64,000 nt of DNA from Liolophura sinensis (GCF_032854445.1 NC_088304.1:32606810-32670809); one strand, 5' to 3'; positions 12,013 to 22,930 are shown, numbered from the stretch's first letter. The notes: generated by a model not told the origin, from the sequence alone. A program made the numbers and translations.

Positions 12013-13437
12013 TGGAGTTTCGGTGATCTTTTGTATTGGAGATAATTTTCTCTGAGGCGAAACAAGCAGCGTCCGTCTGGAAAGTTGCAGATTCAGGTAA
12101 CAGAAATTTCTGGTATATTCATATGCAATTAGTGTTTTGTGTCTAGAACTTTCATGATAGTTAGTTCAATGAATATGGAAGAACCAGTATGGACAATTAA
12201 GACGATGGATGTTTGTATTTTTTTTTTCAAGATATGGCTGAAAGTTAATCAAACATTGCCGACGAAATATTGTCATGTGATCATGATTTCCCGCCTTTTT
12301 TGCTCAATGTTTTATAATGGACAGTGTAGTGGGTTGCCAATAATGTTCTGCGTTCTATTTTTGTTGCATATTCTCTGTTAGAAATGTTGAGGATAAGAGT
12401 AATTGAAAGTTCGGATACAATAACCGTTTGCATTAGACCTGTTCTTGTGTAACTTTCCAAGTGCTTTTCGAGTATGTCCTCTATGAGTACAAGTACAACC
12501 AGGATGGAACAGTGTAATGGAGTTAAACAGTTGAAACAAGATTCTTATACTGTTTTGCTGCCCATCTTGTGAAACAGCTTCGTTGACATGTGAATGCGTC
12601 AGCAATTAGGAATGTATCTGTATTGCTCGCAGGTTATAGAATGTGACCCGTTAACACATGTTATATCATTGGTAGCATACTTATTTGAAATTTGTTCATT
12701 TTAAGGTTGTATTGTAGTTTAGCGTATGCAATGTAATTATGACCAGAGGCATATGTAAAATTTGTATGATAAGTCTCGTCATGTTACATTTATCTCTATG
12801 CTGTGAAAAGTGTAAAGACATGTAACATATGCGTGGTAATATCAAGGGCACATTAGGTTGTATTGCTGATACATGTTCAAATTTGGACTAAGTAAGGTAC
12901 AGGATTAATGCATCAATAACCGTGGTAATGTTATGATGTTATGTGCGACACAATAGTTTGATAAATGTAATTCCTTAATTTTGGATACTGTTAACGGTTG
13001 CGATAAGTACTATTGTTGCTGCATCTTTGGATTTTCATATTTTTTCTAGTTTTTGTGTTTCTACTGAGGAAGGCTTATGCAGAACATGGCCAACTATGGA
13101 GCATGTGGTAGCAGCAATTATTAAGCAGATAAAGTTGTTCTAGTTGATTAGGGTATTTTGACTAGCCAGGATAGGTTACTATGTGTGGTTTTAAAGCCCT
13201 GCATTAACCCTAGTATTGTACTATATGCATTCATGGCCAAGATATAAGAGTTCTTATGGTTACCGATAGTGTAGGAGGTATTTATAGCCATTACAATACT
13301 GTATTAAAATTAGAACAGGGATGCCACTCTCTACATACCATATCTGAATGCATTTGGAAGGACTTATTGTAACAACTTCATACGAATCTTTGAATGCTGT
13401 CAAAACTACACGTACATCAACCTTTGGTTTCCTCTTC
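12013..13437. other. No gene recognised
   Basis: AT-rich, collinear with copy 2 at 42233-43690. The stretch 13021-13440 is almost unchanged between copies, whereas nearby parts differ by a few percent. Small open frames (12139-12381, 12378-12605) are not convincing. Confidence 0.5.
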
Positions 13438-13545
13438 GCTCTACTCGGTTTTCCCCACCATAATGCTTGCCGCCATCGTAGAAATGAACTATTCTAGAGT
13501 AAGGTCTAAGTCGTAAAACTCAAATAAATAAATCAAATAAATGTA
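13438..13545 (+). mobile_element. SINE 3' tail fragment
   Basis: Reads GGTTTTCCCCACCATAATGC, a CGCCATCGTAGAAATGAACTATTCTAGAG block and AAATAAATAAATCAAATAAATG. This is a plus-strand, diverged form of the tail shared by the SINEs in this window. A second diverged trace lies at 13818-13890 in the other orientation. Confidence 0.6.
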
Positions 13546-15342
13546 GTGCCAATAAAACTCGCCTAAGGCGCATTAGATCTTAGACCAGGATCTTACCATT
13601 CTAAATGAATCCTGTACAAAAAAATATGTACACTTCATTGCTTAAACATGACTGTATATTCAGAGACTGTACATAGCAGGAAAGCAATGGGCATTTAACC
13701 GAACAGAAATGAAGGAATGCGTGTTGTTAAGGAAGTTTATCTCTTGTTTGAAGCGTGACCTATTTCCTGTCCATCATTTTTCGTGGGGTGAGTGGACGAT
13801 AACATAATTATTATACGTTTATTTATTTAATTAATTGTTGTTTTACGTGGTAACCCAGAACATTTCACTTACAAGATTGCTTTCTTGATCTCGCGGCAAA
13901 AACCTAAGATCAACAGTTATCTCCATTTCTCTTCTATCTGTCGTCTGTAGATTTGTACGGTAAACAGCGGGGCATTGGTTTGATCAGGTAGTGATGTAAT
14001 CATACGGATTCATCGTTTAAAAGTTCCAAAACTGTGAAACACAGTACATTTTCCTTTCTTTTTGTCATTACACTTTTGGGGTATAGTAAAACATATAGCG
14101 CATGCCCTGAGTTGGGGTCTCACAAATGGCCAGCTCGCGAGTGGTACTGACATTACGCTCTGTGCTCGCTGAACAGCACTTGCCTGGAGCTTATACAATT
14201 CCTGATATCCCACGGTATACACTATCAAGGGAATATTATTTTCTGGAGAAGCATTCAGCGTAATATAACCTTTCATCAATTCCCGCAAAACGCGGAAGGA
14301 TATCATTGTAGACTATAGTTAAATATATTTTAAACGTTTTAAATTGTTGCAATCATTTATGATTTGATGAAATTCCTAGGTCACACGATGTGCGGGTTCA
14401 AACTCGACCTTGAATTAGGAATTTGTGCACTTACCTGGCCTGACCGTGTGTGATGCCTCACTGATAATAAACCTCTCGCTCAGTCTGACGGCCGTCACAG
14501 GTAACTTACCTGTCGCCAATGTCCAATTTCTTCTCCACAAGTGATGTTCAACTTGTGTTCTGCAGTCATCGAACATCACATATCCAGATATAACAATTTT
14601 ATTTATTATTTTCATTACACCATACTCCATGATGGGTGAAAACCACCAACCTGGGGCAAGTTGCTGACGAACTTTCCCACCTGTGACATACACTTTTATG
14701 CCTTAACAGTGATCTAACAGTACATGATACCTGCTGAATACAATGTTGAATCGTCTTCTCTATTCCTCCTGATTTTTACTTTAGTTGCAGTCACATCGTA
14801 CTGTGCTTGGGATATTTATCTTGAATAAATGGAAAAAAGACCTTCTGATGGATTATTTTACCGGTATGGGGTATATCTTGGCTGCTTTCGTTCATGTCTA
14901 CATTCATTTGATATATTCTATACATAACTGAAGAGCCATGCAAATTCTGTGGAATTCTAGTGAAAAAAGACTTCAAACATCGCCATTTTGCAAAAAAAAA
15001 ACACCAACCCGAGGCACATTAAAATTCCCTCCATGTTGTAGGCTTGTCCAATAAAAACCTCCTTTCCTCTTCTCGAATATTGAATATTATCACTGTGATT
15101 ACGGTTTTACTCCTACAATATGATTAACGTGCATTTCCAGTCTGAGGTAAATACGTATGTCTTCGTGATCGCGAACGTTGAGGTCTGTGAAAGCCACCTC
15201 TGAAAAAGAAAGTTTGGGACGAGGGCCATGTCATGGGTAAATGTAGGCTGGCAAAATGTGTTTGGAATGCAATGCCCTGAATAGTTACTTGGCAAAGCTA
15301 AGCACGATGACGTCTGTAATATATTAAAATGGCGACCTAAAG
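13546..15342. other. No gene recognised; weak minus-strand frames
   Basis: Includes a diverged SINE trace near 13818-13890. Minus-strand open frames at 14010-14306 and 14415-14693 are partly kept in copy 2. Two donor-like GTAAGT sites occur at about 14503-14511 and 14430-14438 on the minus strand. The few base changes between copies alter residues, and no domain is recognised, so coding status is doubtful. Confidence 0.4.
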
Positions 15343-15354
15343 GAGACTTCTAAA

Positions 15355-15627
15355 TTTTATTTATTTATTTATTTGATTGGTGTTTTACGCCGTACTCAAG
15401 AATATTTCACTTATACGACGGCGGCCAGCATTATGGTGGGTGGAAACCGGGCACAGCCCGGGGGAAACCCACGACCATCCGCAGGTTGCTGAAAGACCTT
15501 CCCACTTACGGCCGGAGAGGAAGCCAACATGAGCTGGACTTGAACTCACAGCGACCGCATTGGTGAGAGACTCCTGGGTTCATTACGCTGCGCTAGCGCG
15601 CTAACCAACTCAGCCACGGAGGCCCCC
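15355..15627 (-). mobile_element. tRNA-derived SINE, type A, with target-site duplication
   Basis: On the minus strand it begins with a tRNA-like head (GGCCTCCGTGGCTGAGTTGG, with an A-box-like core; a B-box-like GAGTTCAAGTCC further on). It continues with GGTCTTTCAGCAACCTGCGG, the CCACCATAATGCTGGCCGCC block and a tail of ATAAATAAATAAAAT. Flanking GAGACTTCTAAA (15343-15354) and GAGACTTTTAAA (15628-15639) form a target-site duplication that is perfect in copy 2. Probably Pol III-derived and moved by a LINE; this is family knowledge. Confidence 0.88.
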
Positions 15628-15639
15628 GAGACTTTTAAA

Positions 15640-15960
15640 CCTTCGATGTTTAACTATTAAATAATGAAATAACAAGCACTGCTTGCAGAATCTGTATTTT
15701 ATTTGACCTTAAGTATAGCTCTTTCTTTTAAGGTATATGTTGAATAAATGTGTCCAATTCTTTTAAGTTAGACACCTTATGTAGCCTCCTTATGCAGCCA
15801 CTTCACTATCTCTTTTGGGTCAAATACCACAATATATAACCGGTAAACTGTAGTTCACATTTCTTTTGGAGTGGACAAAAACAAATTGTATAAATCAGTT
15901 TATTCTAGAAACTTAAGGTAATACCAAGAAGAGTGATGAGAAAGCTTTCCTACTTTATGG
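15640..15960. other. Spacer between SINE and satellite; no gene seen
   Basis: AT-rich and nearly identical to 45888-46205 in copy 2. No recognisable coding or RNA feature. Confidence 0.5.
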
Positions 15961-17280
15961 CAGGGTTAGATACTGAGTCCCGGGTAGTATCAGGAACTGA
16001 ATATAAAGATGACACTCAGAAGCACAGCAGTGAGAATGCCGGGTATGTTCTGCTCTGTACACGGTTATATACTGAGTCCCGGGTAACATCAGGAACTGAA
16101 TATAAAGATGACACTCAGAAGCACAGCAGTGAGAATGCCGGGTATGTTCTGCTCTATACACGGTTATATACAAATTCTTAGGTACTATCAGGCAAAGAAT
16201 ATAAAGATAACGCTCAGAAACACAACAGTGGGAGGGCTGGATATGTTCTGCTTTATGGCACGGTTATATACTGAGTCCAGGGTAACATTAGGAACTGAAT
16301 ATGGTTATCAGAAGTACAGCGGTGAGAAGGCTGGGTATGTTCTGCTTTATGGCACGATTACATACTCAGTCCAGGGTAACATCAGGTACGGAATATGAAT
16401 ATGGTTCTCAGAAGTACAGCGGTGAGAAGGCTGGGGTATGTTCTGCTTTATGGCACGATTACATACTGACCCCGGGTAACATCAGGTACGGAATATGAAT
16501 ATGGTTCTCAGAAGTACAGCGGTGAGAAGGCTGGGTATGTTCTGCTTTATGGCACGATTACATACTGAGTCCAGGGTAACATCAGGTACGGAATATGAAT
16601 ATGGTTCTCAGAAGTACAGCGGTGAGAAGGCTGGGTATGTTGTGCTTTATGGCACGATTACATACTGAGTCCAGGGTAACATCAGGCACGGAATATGAAT
16701 ATGGTTCTCAGAAGTACAGCGGTGAGAAGGTTGGGTATGTTCTGCTTTATGGCACGATTACATACTGAGTCCAGGGTAACATCAGGCACGGAGTATGAAT
16801 ATGGTTCTCAGAAGTACAGCGGTGAGAAGGTTGGGTATGTTCTGCTTTATGGCACGATTACATACTCAGTCCAGGGTAACATCAGGTACGGAATATGAAT
16901 ATGGTTCTCAGAAGTACAGCGGTGAGAAGGCTGGGTATGTTCTGCTTTATGGCACGATTACATACTGACCCCGGGTAACATCAGGTACGGAATATGAATA
17001 TGGTTCTCAGAAGCACAGCGGTGAGAAGGTTGGATATGTTCTGCTTTATGGCACGATTACATACTGATCCCGGGTAACATCAGGTACGGAATATGAATAT
17101 GGTTCTCAGAAGTACAGCGGTGAGAAGGCTGGGTATGTTCTGCTTTATGGCACGATTACATACTGAGTCCAGGGTAACATCAGGTACGGAATATGAATAT
17201 GGTTCTCAGAAGTACAGCAGTGAGAAGGCTGGGGTATGTTCTGCCTTATGACACGGTTCTATACTGAGTCCCGGCTAACA
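15961..17280 (-). repeat. 100-bp satellite derived from the 3' end of gene A (about 13 monomers)
   Basis: Monomers are 100 bp, for example starting at 16561, 16661, 16761 and 16861. On the minus strand each reads like the last part of gene A: ATAAAGCAGAAC, then codons for SLLTAVLLRTIFIFRT-like residues, then TGA. The true gene end (17281-17350) is one more unit of the same repeat. Left-edge monomers are more diverged (GACACTCAGAAGCACAGCAG type). Array and gene are continuous, so the array grew from, or was added to, the gene's own terminus. Confidence 0.92.
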
Positions 17281-17985
17281 TCATGCACGGAATATAAAGA
17301 TGACGCTCAAAAGTACAGCTGTGAGAAGGCTGAGTAGGTTCTGCTTTATGGCTACTGTTCCGCACACCGGTGATTCAATGGATCTGTGAAGGGCGTCAAA
17401 GATTTCACCAATTTTCTCCCCACAATACCGCCGGAATGGACGCTGGCACGTTTTCACGTCACTGTTGTATTCACAAAGTGCTTTTCGCCATTCTTCTTCA
17501 AACCATCGTTGTCCCCTACTCTTGGCCTGTTGTTTTAATGTGGTCAACTGGGAATCATATGTGCTGTGTCGAGCAACATTACAGCGTTTTACGCGTTTCT
17601 GTTGTTCGGCGATACATTTCTTCTTTGCTATAAGCTGAGCTGTGTTGTTGGTGTCGCACACAACACGTATAGCTCCGCGCATCCCGTTAGGGTTCACGTA
17701 TTTGTCGAACTGTCTTCTTATCGCCGGGCTCGTTCTCCTACAATCATCTTGAACTCCGTCCACGCACCTCACTTCTTGCTGGGCACTTGTAGCACAGTAC
17801 TCTTTGATCTTTTCTGCGCTGGCGGAGGGTTTAGTAAAATCTGTGACTTGGTTAAACTTCGTGAGACAGGCGACTATCTGCCGGACAGCCTGTTCAGTTG
17901 TTGAGGCACAGGCGGCATGGGCAAGGTGATAAGCGCCCAGCCACTGGACAATCACGATCAAATGTAGAACAGTCTTGTATCCCAT
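17281..17985 (-). CDS. Gene A, copy 1: secreted cysteine-rich protein with hydrophobic C-terminal tail
   Basis: Single uninterrupted 234-residue frame. Residues 1-24 form a signal peptide (MGYKTVLHLIVIVQWLG..., likely cut near AHA|AC). The mature part has 12 cysteines (26, 40, 64, 74, 82, 110, 124, 135, 171, 180, 188, 208), compatible with six disulfides, and one N-glycosylation sequon at N113. The last about 18 residues are hydrophobic (SLLTAVLLSVIFIF) and end near the stop, as in a GPI-anchor signal or short membrane tail. I do not recognise the family and assign no function. The downstream satellite repeats its last about 100 bp. Intact in copy 2; pseudogene B (31600-32335) is a diverged paralogue. 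Confidence 0.85.
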   Translation of the reverse strand: MGYKTVLHLIVIVQWLGAYHLAHAACASTTEQAVRQIVACLTKFNQVTDFTKPSASAEKIKEYCATSAQQEVRCVDGVQDDCRRTSPAIRRQFDKYVNPNGMRGAIRVVCDTNNTAQLIAKKKCIAEQQKRVKRCNVARHSTYDSQLTTLKQQAKSRGQRWFEEEWRKALCEYNSDVKTCQRPFRRYCGEKIGEIFDALHRSIESPVCGTVAIKQNLLSLLTAVLLSVIFIFRA

Positions 17986-18057
17986 GCTGAACGTCGTGAT
18001 AACCAGCGCACGCAGTTTTGGTGTCCCGGGTGTGTATGACCCAGCTCAAGGCAGTGA

Positions 18058-18076
18058 AGCTTTTAAAAACGATTGG
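18058..18076 (-). promoter_or_regulatory. Candidate gene A core promoter
   Basis: On the minus strand CCAATCGTTTTTAAAAGC gives a CCAAT-like and a TATA-like element about 75 bp upstream of the ATG, a spacing that would leave a short 5' UTR. The same arrangement is kept in copy 2 (about 49379-49397). Confidence 0.5.
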
Positions 18077-18393
18077 TTTAATAGGATGTGGACACTCCCT
18101 GTACATACAAAACTACCCATCTGAAAGAGAAGTGAGTCACATTCCTAAAAATGTAAATAGACACAGTTAATAATAGATGTTGTGCAATACCATATATATC
18201 TTGACTAGGTATTCTTGACTAAAGCGTAAAACACCAACGAAATCAATAAATAAAATGATGTAATGTTTTAGTTCATTTGTTGATGTATATGCTTAAGGAG
18301 TAGCAACGAACACATCCACTAGAACTATGGTTTAAGTAAAATTAGGAACAAAAATTCCACTGGTGATATAATACTTGCAATTTATTAGACGTC
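18077..18393. other. Upstream flank of gene A; no further gene seen
   Basis: AT-rich; a short SINE tail-like trace (GCGTAAAACACCAACGAAATCAATAAATAAAA) lies at about 18224-18256. GACGTC at 18388-18393 is the left flank of the Polinton. Confidence 0.5.
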
Positions 18394-18485
18394 AGTAGTA
18401 GGGAATGTTGCAAACGTGTCACATTGAGGCGGTGAGGGTGAGGCGGTGGTGGTTGAGGTGAGGGTGTCGTTGAGTTCGCGCTCTT
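18394..18485 (+). repeat. Polinton left terminal inverted repeat
   Basis: About 90 bp beginning AGTAGTAGGGAATGTTGCAA and continuing through GAGGCGGTGAGGGTGAGGCG to GTGTCGTTGAG. It pairs with the reverse complement of 27741-27800, where part of the repeat is deleted in copy 1. Confidence 0.85.
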
Positions 18486-18494
18486 CCTCCATTT

Positions 18495-18759
18495 GCGCCA
18501 AAACTGACCAGTAGGATGATCGCACGGTTTTGGCGCCTGAATTTCCTTGACGTTCGCGTTGACTGACCAATTGGGTGAGCTACATTTGTCGCGCCAAAAC
18601 TGAACGTCGGCTTGTAAAGTTGGGTTGAGTAGATCCTTCAGCTCCATGTTGCGCCAAAACTGACAAATGGGTAAGCTCCATTCCGCGCCAAAACTGACCC
18701 ATGGGTGAGCTCCATTTGCGCCAAAACTGACCACTGGGGTGATTGCGCGGTTTTGGCGC
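18495..18759. promoter_or_regulatory. Cluster of seven E2F-like TTTTGGCGC sites
   Basis: The 9-mer GCGCCAAAA or its complement occurs at 18495, 18528, 18591, 18651, 18685, 18718 and 18751, in both orientations, spaced about 33 or about 60-63 bp. It matches the established E2F consensus TTTSSCGC. The sites lie in degenerate repeats (AACTGACCAATGGGTGAGCT type) just inside the left terminal repeat. A role in coupling the element to S phase would be inference; the repeats could have other origins. Confidence 0.6.
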
Positions 18760-19236
18760 CTGAATTTTTTTGACGCTCGCTGTGACGGGATAAAAAAGAA
18801 GGTATGTCAAGAGTGTGACGCTTATTCCGGCTGTAACGCCTAGACAACACCAGACCACGTTCACCCAGAGAGTATACTGCTGACGCTACGCTGCCTTCAT
18901 GGTTTACGGAGAAGAAGGCGGAGGAGAAGGAGAGGCTTCGGCAAGTTTACTTGTCGGACGTGTGTCAGGCGCTTTTCCCGGCGGGACCAGAGGACACACC
19001 ACGCACTGAGGCATGAAGAGACGCAGCAGGCCGGTTTGTACCATTTGGCTACGCGGTGATGCCCCGTCTACTGCGGACACATCACCTCAAAAAAAGAACT
19101 TTATTGTTTCCTGTCTTTCCCAGGATTTATATAAGTTATGTATATTTTAATGGTTTATTGGCCGCCGACAATAAAATGTTACTATGCACGCCTTCTTTCG
19201 AGTATATATGTTAGCATCGGGTCCACCGGCCCGGCT

Positions 19237-20187
19237 TAGCTCTTGCGTAAGGGGTGCGCCTTTCACAGCGGACGCGAACGGTTGGATGCTAGCCGGCACA
19301 AACACATGCATTGAGGACAACGCAATCTTGATTAACCAACACTTGCATTGAGGACAACGCAAGCTTGATTAGAGGCAGATTACATCCGCCCTGACAACAG
19401 CCCAAACTTCTGGCAGGCTCAAGCGCGGTTTGCATTCGACGCCAGGCACCATCTTTCGAGTATATATATAAAATCTATACATATACATATCTATCACTCC
19501 GAGTCCACCGGACCAGGCTTAACTCTAAGTCGTTTTGAGTATAGCAATACATATATATTTCTTTCGAGTATATATTTCGTGGCTCACGCCATGTGCACTT
19601 ACGCCAGATGCCACACCACACATCAGTACCACCATTTATCATTCACTGGCCTGCAAAACACGATCACAACCTTTATCGGCGCGCCGCTACGGACGCTCGT
19701 CCCGTGTCTTCAACATGTTTCTCCCTGGGAGGATGACCCTTAACGCACATCTCCCGAGTTCTCCCATTAACCGTCTCCATGCTTCTTGCCATATTCCATA
19801 TACACCACCCCCCAACACGGCACACCGCTACGGACGCTCGTGCCGTGTCTTTAACATCTTTCTCCCCGGGGACATGACCCTTCACGCACAGCTCCCCAAA
19901 TTCTGCCATTCACCGCCTCCATGCTTCTCGCCATACTCTACCAACATATACCTTCCCCAAGTATATAGAGATCCGGCAAAGTCGCCGCCTGGCCTGTTAG
20001 AAAAAAGTCAATATCTCCATCGGCGAGCCTACGGACGCTGAGTTCGTAGGCTTGCACTTCTCGCGGGGGTAGGGTTTAGCAATCTACCCACACCTTCCCG
20101 CCAACTGTTTTTTCTTCTTCTTCTTTCTCCAGGACGGTCACTCTCAACAAAAACATAGACCCGATTTAGCCGCCAACAAGTCAGGGG
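19237..20187. other. About 950-bp segment present only in copy 1 Polinton
   Basis: Copy 2 runs directly from CACCGGCCCGG to GTTTAGTTTTTTG (about 50680). The extra DNA repeats its own flank (CTTTCGAGTATATAT near 19195, 19453 and 19560; GTCCACCGG twice). It holds a two-unit tandem repeat (19681 on and 19822 on, about 141 bp: CCGCTACGGACGCTCGT...). A block at 19975-20110 resembles 23240-23420. Short open frames here arise from the repeats. Confidence 0.7.
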
Positions 20188-20457
20188 CTTAGTTTTTGTT
20201 TTATTATTTTTTTTTTAGTTTACCAATAAAGATTACCTTATACAAACATATGCCAAGACAAGAATAACCCAATACAAGAAAAACAATGGTGAGGAAATTT
20301 GTTTGATATGTATATAGGAAAACCACAGTTTTAGGCGAAAGAAGGACGGGGCGAAAATATTTCACACAAAACGTCACCGTGCAATTTTCGCCGTTAAATG
20401 TAGCGATCGGAAGAAGAAGAAAACTCTGCGCCCGGGCGTTTTGCCCGGCGGGACGTG

Positions 20458-20508
20458 TATTATTGTTATTGTTATTATTATTATTTATTATTATTATTAT
20501 TATTATGT
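20458..20508. repeat. ATT/TTA trinucleotide microsatellite
   Basis: About 50 bp of TTATTATTATT-type repeat interrupting a zinc-finger-like remnant; shorter in copy 2 (50951-50977). Confidence 0.9.
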
Positions 20509-21960
20509 ATCATCATTACTATGGAAAAAAGATTGTGGGGATACCCATCTACCAGCACTGTCACAAGGACACGGAGCAGTTAAGGTACTTTCTCCCCCAT
20601 CAACAACAACACTTGCAAGGGTTGTGATTTGGAGTGTACTATCAAGCAACAATACGCACACAGAGGAGAGATGCCGATTGTGTCGGTTGAGAAGGGCAAG
20701 TTAGAAGAAAAAGAATGTATTGCCAACCTGGTTAAGGAGACAGAGGGAGTGGAGAGGGGAGAGACCCCCGCAGTTTACTTGCCGAACGTGCGACAGGAGA
20801 TTTTCCCCAGCCGGTAGCCGTTTTTAGCGTGACAAGCCAGCGCAGGACCGCTACAACTACCGGCTCAGAGATGCGCCAGCAGGCGCGCGCGAAGAAGAAG
20901 AAGAAGAAGAAAAGAGTGAGGTCACAGACAGAAAGCAAGGACTGTTGTCAGGGCTGAGGCTGACATGGAGAGCGAGCGAGGGCGAGTAACCCGTTGATAC
21001 GATTACCCTACCTAGCGGTGAGAGTGATCTACGGGAATTGTATCGGCAGCAACTGGTGTTGGTCCGGCGCCAGCAGGCGCGCGGGAAGAGGAGAAAGAAC
21101 AATTACCTCCGGCATGAGAGAATGCACCATACAGAGCCTGCTGACCTCGCTCCAGCAAAACCCTGTATCTCAGCCACCCTTGGGCGATACTACTTCTGCA
21201 AGGGTCCTAGCAATGAGGAGTATTACGTGACGAATTCCCTGTGTGAGAATTTGGTTCGGGACCAGCGGCGACACGGAAAAAAAGAAAAGTTGTGCGGAAC
21301 AATTCCTTGCGGGATGAGCCATTGGTTGAGGCATCAACAGACGCAGCACGGCGAGGGGGGGAAGGAGGCGGTTCTCGCACCCGACCTGCGGGGTGGACGT
21401 TTTCCCCCAGAGCCATGTAGTGAGAAAACGAGTGTGTGAATGAAAGTTTGGTCAGGAAAAGCTAAATGTGACAAGGCCGCAGACAGAAGGCAAGGACTGT
21501 TGTCAGGGCTGAAATGGAGAGCAAGCGAGAGTGAGTAACCCGTTCATACCACTATAGGTCATACAATCGCACTGGAAGATAATCTTTTCGCCAGTGACGT
21601 GCGCCATAAGACGTTTTAAGTAGGAATAGATAAACCACAGTTTAGGAGAATTTAGATCTGATCGCAATACCATCATACCAACGAACAAACCCACAATTCT
21701 AGCCAGCAACCGATATAGCACCGCTCTAATGGCGGTCTGGTCAGGAAAAGGCGAATGTGACAACAAGACTTGTGCCGGGAAGTGGAAACACATGAAGCGT
21801 ACATCCAGTCCCACGGGTACGAGCTAATACCCATATGGGATTGAGAAGCCATCACACTGGAAAACAATAGATAAACCACAGTCTAAGAGAAGGGAGCCCT
21901 ATTCGCAACACCATCACACCAACAAACTAAGACTTCAGTTCCCTTATAATGTAGCTATCA

Positions 21961-22640
21961 AGCAATCGATATAGCCAACACAGCTATTATTATAACGTTA
22001 GTAATACAATCTCTGTGCTCGATGAAACGGTGCATTACAGAGCGGGAAGTTTCGCCGTTCTAATTGTCCCACACAATAGCCACAAATGCCTGCGTGACGG
22101 CATGGAAGGAAGCATAAGTCCGACGGTCGCACGTAACATCTGTGGGATCGGTTCGTGTGTTGTGCCTGGTTCTGTCACTGGGTTAGCACTCCTGCCCACG
22201 GCTGCTGCCGCCTTGGGCTGGCGGATTTAAAACAGCCGGTATCATGAACCATTGCAAGGTGCTTGGCTGCTCTCGAATTCGATCTTCTACTACCCTCACC
22301 AGAGCCTGCCGCGTACGGAGGTTTTCTAGCCCCTCAAGTATAGCCCGTTCCCGGGCAATACCATCCGTATTCATCCCGTCCGGGGGCTTGCCGGCCTCTT
22401 CCTACACCGGTTAGGAGTTGAGGGGAAACCCAAGCGAGTCTCGTTGGTGGCGGCTGCTGGGTTTGTTGCCCGCGTGCTGAGGCTCGTCCACCCGTCTGCT
22501 GTTCTCCCTGTCTTGCTAGTGCAGGCAGGTTTGTGCTGGGTGATCGAGGGAGGTAATGAGCATTTGAGTGTTCGTTTATTATTAACCCCCTGGGAGAGGG
22601 TGTGTGCGTGTTTACCTCGTGCTCCGGGTCTGATTCCCTG
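21961..22640. other. Unusually conserved Polinton segment, no recognised product
   Basis: Aligned to 52426-53105, I counted only 2 differences in about 650 bp and none in the first about 465, against 3.3% in gene A. Both strands have open frames (plus 22015-22230 and 22444-22665; minus 22183-22374). None is recognised. Recent gene conversion explains this as well as selection does. Confidence 0.5.
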
Positions 22641-22645
22641 TCAAA

Positions 22646-22930
22646 TTACCTGTCCAATACATTAAAGCCTCCACTCTCCCACACGTCACCACGACTCTCA
22701 TCCTTCTTCTCCTCCTCTTCCTCCCTGACACCACCACCGCTCCGGTTAAGTCGTCTAGGGTGTAACACACTGCATCTTCTCCCACAGCCTCGACCATGCG
22801 CTGCAGATGGCTCTGGAAAGTTAGGAACGAGTGTTACTATTTGCTGGGACGATGTAGATGGGTTTGGAGAGTCAGAAAATGTTACTTTGCGCCGAGGTTT
22901 ACTTGGTGGTGTATCCGGGATAAAGATCAC
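22646..22930 (-). CDS. Hypothetical Polinton-internal frame
   Basis: Open in both copies (longer, 116 codons, at 53111-53461) and on the same strand as the Polinton genes. The protein would be Pro/Ser-rich, starting around IFIPDTPPSKPRRKVTFSD, with an Arg/Glu-rich end (GVREEEEEKK). No family recognised and no proper start evidence; it may be part of a larger broken gene or chance. Confidence 0.3.
   Translation of the reverse strand: MIFIPDTPPSKPRRKVTFSDSPNPSTSSQQIVTLVPNFPEPSAAHGRGCGRRCSVLHPRRLNRSGGGVREEEEEKKDESRGDVWESGGFNVLDR

Larger units (their letters stand above)
18890..21830 (+). pseudogene. C2H2 zinc-finger-like remnants in the Polinton left half
   Basis: Short plus-strand pieces resemble C2H2 fingers in different frames: RRFSRRD near 18965, LCARAFCPAGR near 20425, FTCRTCDRRFSPAG near 20770, MSHWLRHQQTQH near 21315 and CDNKTCAGKWKHMKR near 21758. 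None forms a complete C2H2 finger or continuous frame. Repeated modules (GGCAAGGACTGTTGTCAGGG at about 20935 and 21490) suggest earlier internal duplication. An ATT-rich microsatellite and about 950 bp of extra DNA split the region. A captured, now dead, zinc-finger gene is the likeliest reading. Confidence 0.45.

Noticed and set aside
11848-12045. 65-codon gene after the Penelope RT
   Set aside because: Lies entirely in the recurring Penelope tail and its immediate flank.
14415-14693. Conserved exon of an unknown gene with GTAAGT donors
   Set aside because: No domain, no convincing acceptor, and the few differences between copies mostly change residues. Kept only as a weak note.
15961-17280. 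Regular 100-bp repeats considered as a CRISPR-like array
   Set aside because: Whole 100-bp monomers repeat without variable spacers, and the context is animal DNA; this is a satellite.
19535-20041. 168-codon frame inside the copy 1 Polinton
   Set aside because: It spans a two-unit tandem repeat and is absent from copy 2; open by chance.
21207-21416. Minus-strand Pro/Arg-rich frame in the Polinton left half
   Set aside because: Opposite strand of the zinc-finger-like remnants and not conserved in length in copy 2.
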